Origin: Natronocella acetinitrilica
GTDB lineage: Bacteria > Pseudomonadota > Gammaproteobacteria > Nitrococcales > Aquisalimonadaceae
DNA: 64,000 bases
Direction: 5' to 3'
Assembly (NCBI RefSeq): GCF_024170285.1
Contig: NZ_JALJXV010000002.1
Span: 496,001 to 560,000, forward strand
Under the pieces are notes generated by a model. The model did not search any database. It was given only the letters and a program-made list of their open reading frames with translations, and was not told the origin of the DNA. Position 1 is the first letter of the stretch. Each line of letters starts with the position of its first letter. A program made the translations under genes and the position numbers. Below, one piece after another: positions 1 to 7,900 of the stretch.

Positions 1-2
1 GC

Positions 3-116
3 AGCGAGTACCTTGAACGCATGGCGGAAGGGCTTCGGCACTGGATCGCCGGCGGTCAGCAGGGCCTTCTGCACTGGGGTATCTACTTGTTTCGCAAACC
101 CGATTTTCCAGATTGA
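3..116 (+). CDS. 3' end of an unrecognised gene
   Basis: This is the last 37 codons of a gene cut by the left edge of the window. The frame stays open from base 3 and ends in a TGA at 114-116, followed by a good terminator hairpin. The visible tail is rich in aromatic residues and ends HWGIYLFRKPDFPD. That ending loosely recalls the C-termini of some SAM-dependent methyltransferases, but this is only a guess and no catalytic part is visible. Confidence 0.5.
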   Translation, partial: SEYLERMAEGLRHWIAGGQQGLLHWGIYLFRKPDFPD

Positions 117-146
117 GTGAACCCTTATTGCGTATTCCTGTCCCCA

Positions 147-195
147 TGACTGTACCGGCCGCGGGGGCGGTCGAGCCCCTGCGGCCGTCATTTTT
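147..195 (+). terminator. Rho-independent terminator
   Basis: The arms ggccgcgggggc (157-168) and gcccctgcggcc (175-186) pair with one mismatch around a short loop. They are extended outward by tgac/gtca, and five T residues follow at 191-195. It ends the truncated gene before the next start at 214. Confidence 0.7.
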
Positions 196-213
196 GCAAC
201 CGGGAGCGAACAC

Positions 214-1641
214 ATGCGAACACTCGAACGCACGTCACTGCTCATCGGGGGGATGGCGCTGGGTCTTGGTACCGTCGCCCACGCCGACATGATCACCGTG
301 CCCGCCGGGCTGGACGAAGATGGCGAAGCCGTCCGGGACGATGACCAGGCCCAGACCAGCGACGCCGTTGCCGCCATGGCGGCGCTCACCGTGGTGGGCC
401 GCAACATGCGGGCCGCGGAAATGGGCCACGAGCGCCACGAACCGGGGCTGGACGAGGCCCCCATGGAATCGGTAGGCAAGCGCTGGCTGGCGCTGCTGGA
501 TTCGGTGCAGGCCGGCTACATGGACGAGGACCGGCTCATGAGCGGTCATGCGGATGGCGCCGCCACGGATTCTGACGCGTCGATGGCGACCCTCGCCGAC
601 GGCATGTACATCTACCACATGCACCACAGCGGCGGGCGCTTTGCCGCCCACGATCTGGAGGACGATCTTGTCTTCCAGCCGGCGGCAATGCTGTCCATGC
701 TCACCGCGCAAATGCTTGACGCCTACCACGAGGACGGCCACTTCGGGCTCAACGACGATGACGACGTCGACGGCACCGAACTCGCCTATGGCCTGGATGC
801 CTGGCATGGCGCCGCGTATGCCTGGATCCGCCATGGCAAATCCGATGGCGAAGGCGATATGGGCCTCGTGGACGAAGACCAGCTCGAAGCCTGGATGCAC
901 CATACGCCGGACGATCTGGTGGACATGGCCCACGCCTTTGCCGACACCCTGGACGCCGCCTGGGACGATGACGCCGGCGTTTACGATTTCGGTAGCGGTA
1001 CCACCTGGCAGCTGGATGAACTGGGCTCGCTGATCCGCGGCCACAAGGCTCTCTATGAAGTGCTGTATTTCTTCGATGGGGATGCGGACCGGGCCGAGGA
1101 GCTGTTCCACCGCACTGCCGACATGGTGGAAGCCATCGTCGGTGATGGCGGTTTGGTCCAGGACTGGGGGCTGCCGGAGGCTGTGAGCTTCGAGGATGGC
1201 AGCGCCAGCGCCGATGGCGACGTGGACGTTGCGGCGCAATGGCGCTTCATCCACCACCTTACCGGCGGCTTTGCCTTCACCCGGGAGAGCAGCGATCTGA
1301 GCAGTTTCCTCAGCGACGACCGGGAAGGGCTAACGGACTCTATCGGTGAAGCAGTGGATCGCATGGTACTTGGTGCCCTGCACTACCAGATGCCCATGGG
1401 CGAGTTGGCTCGCACCGTGGATCACGGCGATGGCGCCATCATTGATGACACCCTGCGCACCCGCACCGTGACCGCATTTCTTGTCGGCAGCGGAAACGCT
1501 TACAGCAGCGGCAAGCAGCTGGCACCGCCGGACGCCTGGGAGGAGGACGACGACGTCGCCCAGGCCACCGCGGCGTTCTACGCCGGATTCCTGAATCAGG
1601 CACAACTGCTGCAGGACGAGCTGATCGGCAGCGATTGGTGA
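214..1641 (+). CDS. Acidic exported protein of unknown function
   Basis: I do not recognise this 475-residue protein. It begins with a likely Sec signal peptide (MRTLERTSLLIGG..., probable cleavage after AHA near residue 24), so it should act in the periplasm or outside the cell. The mature part is very rich in Asp and Glu, as in exported proteins of halophiles. It has many His and Trp residues and regularly spaced helices (for example WQLDELGSLIRGHKALYEV near residue 266), which would suit an all-helical repeat or alpha/alpha toroid fold; that is speculation. The ATG at 214 follows a gggagcg ribosome site. A small membrane-protein gene starts 5 bp after the stop, so the two are probably co-transcribed. 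Confidence 0.75.
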   Translation: MRTLERTSLLIGGMALGLGTVAHADMITVPAGLDEDGEAVRDDDQAQTSDAVAAMAALTVVGRNMRAAEMGHERHEPGLDEAPMESVGKRWLALLDSVQAGYMDEDRLMSGHADGAATDSDASMATLADGMYIYHMHHSGGRFAAHDLEDDLVFQPAAMLSMLTAQMLDAYHEDGHFGLNDDDDVDGTELAYGLDAWHGAAYAWIRHGKSDGEGDMGLVDEDQLEAWMHHTPDDLVDMAHAFADTLDAAWDDDAGVYDFGSGTTWQLDELGSLIRGHKALYEVLYFFDGDADRAEELFHRTADMVEAIVGDGGLVQDWGLPEAVSFEDGSASADGDVDVAAQWRFIHHLTGGFAFTRESSDLSSFLSDDREGLTDSIGEAVDRMVLGALHYQMPMGELARTVDHGDGAIIDDTLRTRTVTAFLVGSGNAYSSGKQLAPPDAWEEDDDVAQATAAFYAGFLNQAQLLQDELIGSDW

Positions 1642-1645
1642 CGCC

Positions 1646-1843
1646 ATGGCCGGGCTGCTGGTGGAGACGCTGGTTGTCTGGCTCGGCTTCTGGGCGGTGG
1701 CCGCGTGGGGCATAGCACGCCTCACCGGGGCCGCCGCCCGGGGTGCTGAAGGCCGCCGGGTGCTACTGGTGAGCACGGGCCTGATCAGTCTTGCGATGGC
1801 CCTGCTGTACCTGCCTCTGCGCTGGTGGCTTGCTTCGGTTTGA
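1646..1843 (+). CDS. Small membrane protein
   Basis: This is a 65-residue hydrophobic protein with two predicted membrane helices (about residues 5-25 and 40-60) separated by a short Arg-rich loop. I know no family for it. It starts 5 bp after the acidic exported protein and is probably translated with it, so it may help anchor or export that protein; this is an inference from position only. Its 3' end overlaps the 3' end of the opposite-strand NfeD gene by 59 bp, which slightly lowers confidence that the full length is used. Confidence 0.5.
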   Translation: MAGLLVETLVVWLGFWAVAAWGIARLTGAAARGAEGRRVLLVSTGLISLAMALLYLPLRWWLASV

Positions 1844-2213
1844 CGGCTTCCACCAGCAGGGTCAGACCGTCCGCGCCCACCACCAGGACCTTGCTGCCGC
1901 CCGGTATGGGCTGACGGCGTCGCTCCACCGCCGCCCACAGCTCCCCGGAGACGCGAATCTGCCCCCGCGGCTCCAGCGGCATGACTACCCTTCCATAGCG
2001 CCCCTCCATGGCCTTGGTGCCATGGCCGGGGCTGTTCTCCAGGGCTGGCTTGTAGAGCGGATACAGCACCGCGTCCTTGATGAGCCAGAGACCCATGATC
2101 CAGGCGGCGGTGTCGAGGCGCATCCAGCCGTGCCCGATTACCCACCACAACAGGGCCCCCAGGAACACAATTCCCGGCACCTGCAGCAGGCTGTATCGAA
2201 GCAGTGGCGTCAT
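1785..2213 (-). CDS. NfeD-like membrane protein
   Basis: This 142-residue protein has two N-terminal membrane helices (about residues 5-25 and 30-50). A soluble C-terminal domain follows, with the pattern of the NfeD OB fold: EGRYGRVV, then GQIRVSGELW, then GSKVLVVGADGLTLLVE. NfeD proteins usually work next to stomatin/SPFH proteins in membrane quality control, but no SPFH gene is adjacent here. I chose the ATG at 2213 because the hydrophobic segment begins there; the frame is open further upstream. It is transcribed away from eutB and overlaps the small membrane-protein gene tail to tail. Confidence 0.75.
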   Translation of the reverse strand: MTPLLRYSLLQVPGIVFLGALLWWVIGHGWMRLDTAAWIMGLWLIKDAVLYPLYKPALENSPGHGTKAMEGRYGRVVMPLEPRGQIRVSGELWAAVERRRQPIPGGSKVLVVGADGLTLLVEAVKPKQATSAEAGTAGPSQD

Positions 2214-2280
2214 GGCAATGAGCGTATCAGAGGCCGCGGGGCCTAACTTATACTCATGTGATCGCGACCAGGGACGAACC

Positions 2281-3678
2281 ATGGCCTATTCCGTCAATCT
2301 GCGAAACCAGCGCTACCACTTCGCCGATCTCACCACCCTGCTGGCCCGGGCGACGCCCGACCGCGCCGGTGACCGGCTGGCCGGCGTTGCAGCATCGTCG
2401 GCGACCGAGCGGGTCGCGGCACAACTGGCGCTCGCGGATGTGCCGCTCGGGCAGTTTCTCAACGAGGCGGTGGTGCCCTACGAAGAGGACGCGGTGACCC
2501 GCCTGATTATCGACAGCCACGACCCCGCTGCGTTCCAGCCGGTATCCAGCCTGACGGTGGGCGGCTTCCGCGACTGGCTGCTCTCCGATACCGCCACCAC
2601 CGAGGCGCTGCAGGCGCTGGCATCGGGCCTCACGCCGGAAATGGTGGCGGCGGTGAGCAAGCTCATGCGCAACCAGGACCTGATCGCCGTGGCCGCCAAG
2701 TGCCGGGTAGAGACTGGCTTTCGCAACACCATCGGCGGCCCGGGCACCCTGGCGGTGCGCCTGCAGCCCAACCACCCCACCGACGACGAGGCCGGCATTG
2801 CCGCATCCATTCTGGATGGCCTGCTGTACGGCATCGGCGATGCGGTGATCGGCATCAACCCCGTCACCGACAACACCGACACCATGGTCCGGCTGCTGCA
2901 GCTGGTGGACACGCTGCGGGAGCGTCATGCCATTCCCACCCAGAGCTGCGTCCTGGCCCATGTGACCACCGCCATGGAGGCCATGGAACGGGGTGCGCCG
3001 GTGGATCTGGTGTTCCAGTCCATCGCCGGAACCGAGGCGGCCAACGACAGCTTCGGGATCAACCTGGCGCTGCTGGCGGAGGCTCGGGAGGCCGCGCTCT
3101 CCCTCAAGCGCTACACCGTGGGCGACAACGTGATGTACTTCGAAACCGGTCAGGGCAGCGCCCTGTCCGCCGACGCCCATCACGGCGTCGATCAGCAGAC
3201 CTTGGAAACACGGGCCTATGCCGTGGCCCGGGCCTACCGGCCACTGCTGGTGAATACGGTGGTGGGCTTCATCGGCCCGGAATACCTGTTTGACGGTCGC
3301 GAGATAATCCGCGCCGGACTTGAGGATCACTGCTGCGGCAAGCTGCTGGGCCTGCCCATGGGGGTGGACGTTTGCTACACCAACCACGCCGAGGCGGATC
3401 AGGACGACATGGACAACCTGCTCACGCTGATGGGCGTGGCCGGCGTCAACTTCGTCATGGGCGTGCCGGGGGCGGACGACATCATGCTCAATTACCAGAG
3501 CACCAGCTTTCATGACGCACTTTACGTGCGTGAGGTGCTGGGCCGTCAGCCGGCACCGGAGTTTGCCGCCTGGCTGCGGCGCATGGAAATCATGACCGAG
3601 GCCGGCCGGATGCGCCCGGCGCTAGAGGGCCCTGCTGGGCGCCTGCTGACTGTCGATCAGCCCCGGGGGCGCGCATGA
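2281..3678 (+). CDS. eutB: Ethanolamine ammonia-lyase large subunit
   Basis: This 465-residue protein is the catalytic large subunit of adenosylcobalamin-dependent ethanolamine ammonia-lyase, which splits ethanolamine to acetaldehyde and ammonia. The sequence matches the EutB family along its whole length, with characteristic stretches such as LMRNQDLIAVAAKC, GRPGTL-like GGPGTLAVRLQPN, GINPVTDNTD and FQSIAGTEAAN, and a family-typical length. The ATG at 2281 fits the family N-terminus, although the frame is open upstream. The eutC start overlaps its stop by 4 bp (ATGA), so the two subunits are translationally coupled. No reactivase (eutA), aldehyde dehydrogenase or microcompartment genes are nearby, so this is a minimal eut unit. 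Confidence 0.96.
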   Translation: MAYSVNLRNQRYHFADLTTLLARATPDRAGDRLAGVAASSATERVAAQLALADVPLGQFLNEAVVPYEEDAVTRLIIDSHDPAAFQPVSSLTVGGFRDWLLSDTATTEALQALASGLTPEMVAAVSKLMRNQDLIAVAAKCRVETGFRNTIGGPGTLAVRLQPNHPTDDEAGIAASILDGLLYGIGDAVIGINPVTDNTDTMVRLLQLVDTLRERHAIPTQSCVLAHVTTAMEAMERGAPVDLVFQSIAGTEAANDSFGINLALLAEAREAALSLKRYTVGDNVMYFETGQGSALSADAHHGVDQQTLETRAYAVARAYRPLLVNTVVGFIGPEYLFDGREIIRAGLEDHCCGKLLGLPMGVDVCYTNHAEADQDDMDNLLTLMGVAGVNFVMGVPGADDIMLNYQSTSFHDALYVREVLGRQPAPEFAAWLRRMEIMTEAGRMRPALEGPAGRLLTVDQPRGRA

Positions 3679-4448
3679 GCGAGAACGGTGACGAGCCCTG
3701 GCGCGAGTTGCGCCGCTTCACCGATGCACGAATCGGCATGGGCCGCAGCGGCAACGGCCTGCCCACCCGGCACTGGTTGGACTTCCGCCTGGCACACGCC
3801 ATGGCCCGGGACTCGGTGCATGGTGCTCTCGACGTGGCCGCGCTGGAGCATGCGTTGCAGGAGGCGGTGCCTGCGTGTGAGACGGTGATTCGCGTCCGCA
3901 GCCAGGCAGTGGATCGACCCACCTACCTGCAAAGGCCGGATCTGGGACGCTTGCTGGACCCACAGGATGCCAAGGATCTGGTGCAAGGCAACCACGAAGT
4001 GGTGATCGTGGTGGCGGATGGCCTGTCGGCGGCGGCGGCCATGGCGGTGGCGCCGCCGCTGCTGGCGGCATTGGTTCCGCTGCTCGAGGGCTGGCGGATC
4101 GCACCGCTGGTGGTGGCGCAACAGGCTCGCGTCGCCCTGGGCGACCCCATTGGGGAGGCTCTGGGCGCGCGATTGGCGGTGATGCTGATCGGCGAGCGGC
4201 CGGGCCTCTCCAGCCCTGCCAGCCTGGGTGCCTATCTCACCTGGAACCCACGCCCGGGCCGGCAGAATCATCAGCGTAACTGCATCTCCAACATTCGTCC
4301 CGACGGACTGCCGCCGGAGGCTGCGGCGCACCGGATCGCGGCATTGATGAAGGCCGCGCGGCAACGGCAACTCACCGGCGTCAAGCTCAAGGACACCACC
4401 CGGGAGATCAGCACGGAGGCGACGCCCGGGCGGTTGGATACGGAGTGA
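3675..4448 (+). CDS. eutC: Ethanolamine ammonia-lyase small subunit
   Basis: This 257-residue protein is the small subunit that completes the cobalamin- and substrate-binding site of ethanolamine ammonia-lyase with EutB. Family features are visible: the N-terminal FTDARIGMGRSGNGLPT, the central VVIVVADGLSAAA, the GDPIGEALGAR segment and the C-terminal CISNIRPDGL. It overlaps eutB by 4 bp and should be made in step with it. A 480-bp gap full of palindromic repeats follows before the uvrA-like gene. Confidence 0.96.
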   Translation: MSENGDEPWRELRRFTDARIGMGRSGNGLPTRHWLDFRLAHAMARDSVHGALDVAALEHALQEAVPACETVIRVRSQAVDRPTYLQRPDLGRLLDPQDAKDLVQGNHEVVIVVADGLSAAAAMAVAPPLLAALVPLLEGWRIAPLVVAQQARVALGDPIGEALGARLAVMLIGERPGLSSPASLGAYLTWNPRPGRQNHQRNCISNIRPDGLPPEAAAHRIAALMKAARQRQLTGVKLKDTTREISTEATPGRLDTE

Positions 4449-4506
4449 GGCGGAGTCGCCGGGTTGATCATCGGCGAACCGGCGGCGGCAGACCGAACGC
4501 CGAATC

Positions 4507-4540
4507 GGTGCGTTACGGCCTTCGGCCTAACACACCCTAC
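4507..4540 (+). repeat. Repeat A copy 1 (34-bp palindromic unit)
   Basis: Forward copy of repeat A, which starts ggtgcgttacg, has a short palindromic centre, and ends ctaacacaccctac. It faces copy 2 across a linker of seven tandem 17-bp units. The outer flanks of the pair also match as an inverted repeat (gccgaatc/gattcggc). Confidence 0.9.
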
Positions 4541-4658
4541 GTGAGGCCATGCCCAACGTGAGGCGATGCCGATGTTTGACCGTGCCCGATGTTTGACCGT
4601 GCCCGATGTTTGGCCGTGCCCGACGTTTGGCCGTGCCCGATGTTTGGCCGTGCTCGCT
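4541..4658 (+). repeat. Seven tandem copies of a 17-bp linker
   Basis: The 118 bp between repeat A copies 1 and 2 divide into seven units of the form gtttggccgtgcccgat: six of 17 bp and one of 16 bp. The last five (from 4574) differ from one another at only a few positions, while the first two are more diverged. The same linker occurs once between the other complete repeat A pairs. Confidence 0.9.
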
Positions 4659-4692
4659 GTAGGGTGCGTTAGCGCTTGCGCGTAACGCACCG
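4659..4692 (-). repeat. Repeat A copy 2
   Basis: Reverse copy of repeat A, from gtagggtgcgttagcg to cgtaacgcacc, with cgcttgcg at its centre. It closes the composite element that opens at 4507. Confidence 0.9.
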
Positions 4693-4716
4693 ATTCGGCA
4701 ATGGCAAAGCCAAAAA

Positions 4717-4822
4717 CGCCGGTCGGGTGCGCCGATCAGGGACCGTCAGCGACAGGGATGTCGCTGTCGAGCCTACAAGGACGTATTAACGGCGAGTCCC
4801 TGATCGGCGCACCCGACCGGCG
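4717..4822. repeat. Repeat B copy 1 (26-bp perfect inverted repeat)
   Basis: The arms at 4717-4742 and 4797-4822 are exact reverse complements over 26 bp. The core between them contains a second hairpin, cagcgaca-ggga-tgtcgctg (4747-4766). The element lies about 110 bp upstream of the uvrA-like start. When translated, its core gives MSLSSLQG, which can create spurious reading frames. Confidence 0.9.
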
Positions 4823-4931
4823 TTCCCGGACAAGGGCCCCTGACCGACGAGCCATCCCCCTGCTATCCGGTCTCACCGTCGTTGATTCGTTATACTGCTC
4901 ACCCCCTCGATTCCGACTGCGGCAGGAACCC

Positions 4932-7900
4932 ATGACCCGCGACGTGATCCGCATCTCCGGCGCTCGCCAGAACAACCTGAAGAACCTCACACTGGACCTG
5001 CCTCTGGGCGAGTTCATCGTGGTCACGGGGGTCTCCGGTTCCGGAAAATCGTCGCTGGCCTTCGACACCATCTACTCCGAGGGACAGCGCCGCTACGTGG
5101 AGACCTTCTCCCCGTACGCGCGGCAGTTCCTCGACCGCATGGACAAGCCGGCGACGGACCGTATCGAGGGCATTCCGCCGGCCATCGCCATTGATCAGAC
5201 CAACCCGGTGCGCACGTCCCGATCCACCGTGGGCACCATGACCGAACTGAACGACCACCTGAAACTGCTGTTCTCGCGGCTCGCCACGCTGTACTGCTCC
5301 GGCTGCGGCCATCGCGTGCAACGCGACGACCCGGAAAGCATCGCGGCCCGCCTGCTTGCCCGGGCACCGGATCAGCGCTGCATGGTGGTGGCCCGGGTCG
5401 ACGTGCCCAAGGGACTGGACAAGCACGAAATGCAGAGCCTGCTGGAGCGCCAGGGCTATAACCGCTTTCACCGGCTGACAAAGAAGTTCGTCGAGGTGGT
5501 GGTGGACCGGGTTCGCGTCGCCGAGGATCGCCGCGACCGCCTGGTGGAAGCCATGGAAAACGGGCTGAAACTCGGTCGCGGCAAGATCGCCGTCCATCCC
5601 CTGGATGACGACCGCAAGCCCGGCGACCCCTGGCGTTTTTCCGCCGATCTGCACTGCGCCGAGTGCGACATCCACTACCAGGAACCCTTCTCCAGCCTGT
5701 TCTCTTTCAACTCCCCCATGGGCGCCTGCACCGACTGCCGCGGCTTTGGTCGCACCATGGGCATCGACTATAACCTGGTGATCCCAGACGACAGCAAGAC
5801 CCTGGCGGAGGGCGCCATCCGGCCGTGGCAGTCGGGGAAATCCGCCGAGTGCCAGAGCGACCTGATGCAACATGCCCGGCGCCAGGGCGTGGCCACGGAC
5901 ATCCCCTGGAGGGATTTGCCCCAGACAGACCGGGACTGGGTGATGCAGGGCGAGCCGGGCCGGGGCAGCGGGCGCTGGTATGGCGTGAAGGACTACTTCA
6001 ACTGGCTGGAGTCGAAGAGCTACAAGATGCATGTGCGGGTGCTGCTTTCCAAGTACCGCTCCTATGACCTCTGCGGCACCTGCCACGGTGCCCGGCTCAA
6101 GCCGGAGGCACTTGCCTGGCGCGTGGGCAGCCACGAGGACAGTGATGCGGTACTGGATCGGGCGGCGCGCTTCCGGCCACATGGTGCATCCATGCCGACC
6201 GAAGCCTTTCACGGCCTACCGGGGCTGTGCATTCACGACGTGCTGCAACTGCCGCTGTCACGCGGCCGACGGTTTTTCGATGCACTGCACCTGCCTCACG
6301 GCCTGGACGAAGCCGCCGAGCAGGTGCTGGATGGCATCCGCACCCGGCTGCGTTACCTCTGCGAGGTGGGGTTGGGCTATCTCACCCTGGACCGGCAGTC
6401 CCGAACGCTGTCCGGCGGCGAAGTGCAGCGTATCAACCTCACCACGGCGCTGGGCACGTCGCTGGTCAACACCCTTTTCGTGCTGGACGAGCCCTCCATC
6501 GGCCTGCACCCCCGGGACATGCAGCGCATCGTCGGCGTGATGCAGCGTCTGCGGGACGCGGGCAACACCCTGCTGGTGGTGGAACATGACCCCGACGTGA
6601 TGCGGGCGGCAGACCGCATCATCGACATCGGCCCCGGGCCGGGGGAGCACGGTGGTGAAATCGTGTTCAACGGCTCGCCGCAGGAAATCCTGCAGGCGGA
6701 GCAGTCGTTGACAGGGGCGTATCTGTCAGGGCGGCGGCGGGTTCTTGATGGCTTGGACGGGCTTGAAGGGGAAGACGGTGCGTTACGCTTCGCTAACGCA
6801 CCCTACAACACAGACCCGGGTCACAGCGCGGTTCCAGACGCTGAAGCCGAAGCGGGCACGGGCACGGGCACGGATGTAGGGTGCGTTAACCGCAGGCGTA
6901 ACGCACCGAAGCCCGATCCCACGGCCAAAGTCCTCACCGTCCACAACGCCCGGGAACATAATCTCCGAGGCATCGACGTCACCCTGCCACTGGAACGCTT
7001 CGTGGTGCTCACCGGCGTGTCGGGCTCGGGCAAGTCCACCCTGATGCAGGATGTGCTCTACAACGCCCTGTGCAAGCTCAAGGGCCACCCCGCCGAGCCG
7101 CCTGGCGCCCATGATGCCATCGAGGGGCACGAGGCCATCGACGACGTGGTGCTGGTGGACCAGAGCGCCATCGGCAAGACCACCCGCTCCAACCCGGCCA
7201 GCTACGTGGGCGCCTTCGACCCCATTCGCAAGGCTTTCGCCCGCCAGCCTGATGCCGCGGAGCGCAAGTACACCCCCGGCACCTTCAGCTTCAACTCCGG
7301 CAATGGCCGCTGCCCCACCTGCGGCGGCAACGGCTTCGAACACGTGGAGATGCAGTTCCTCTCGGATGTGTATCTGCGTTGCGCCGATTGCGATGGCAAG
7401 CGCTATCGCGATGAGGTCCTGGAGATCCGGCTGGCGCCGGCGCCGGGCTGCGAACTCGGCCCCCGGTCCATCGCCGGGGTGCTGGACCTGACGGTGACCG
7501 AGGCGGTGGCCTTTTTCGCCGACAACAACGAGGTCCTGCAGCGCCTGGAGCCATTGCAGGCCGTAGGGCTTGGCTACATGAAGCTTGGTCAGCCAGTGCC
7601 AACCCTGTCCGGCGGTGAAGCCCAGCGGCTCAAGCTGGCCGGGCATCTGGCCAAGGCTGCGGGCCGCCGACGCCGGGCCGAACGGCTGCTGTTCCTGTTC
7701 GATGAACCCACCACGGGGCTGCATTTCGCCGATGTGGCGGTGCTGCTGCAGGCCTTCCGGCGGCTGCTGGATGAAGGCCACTCGCTGCTGGTCATCGAAC
7801 ACAATATCGATGTGATGGCGGCGGCAGACTGGCTGATCGACATGGGCCCGGAAGGCGGTGACCAGGGTGGGAGCCTGGTCTGCGAGGGGACGCCGGAGCA

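Noticed and set aside
4541-4658. CRISPR array
   Set aside because: The 17-bp units are directly adjacent with no unique spacers, and there are no cas genes in the window.
4701-4931. Longer N-terminus for the UvrA-like protein, from 4701
   Set aside because: The added 77 residues would be encoded mostly by repeat B, and the family N-terminus begins at 4932.
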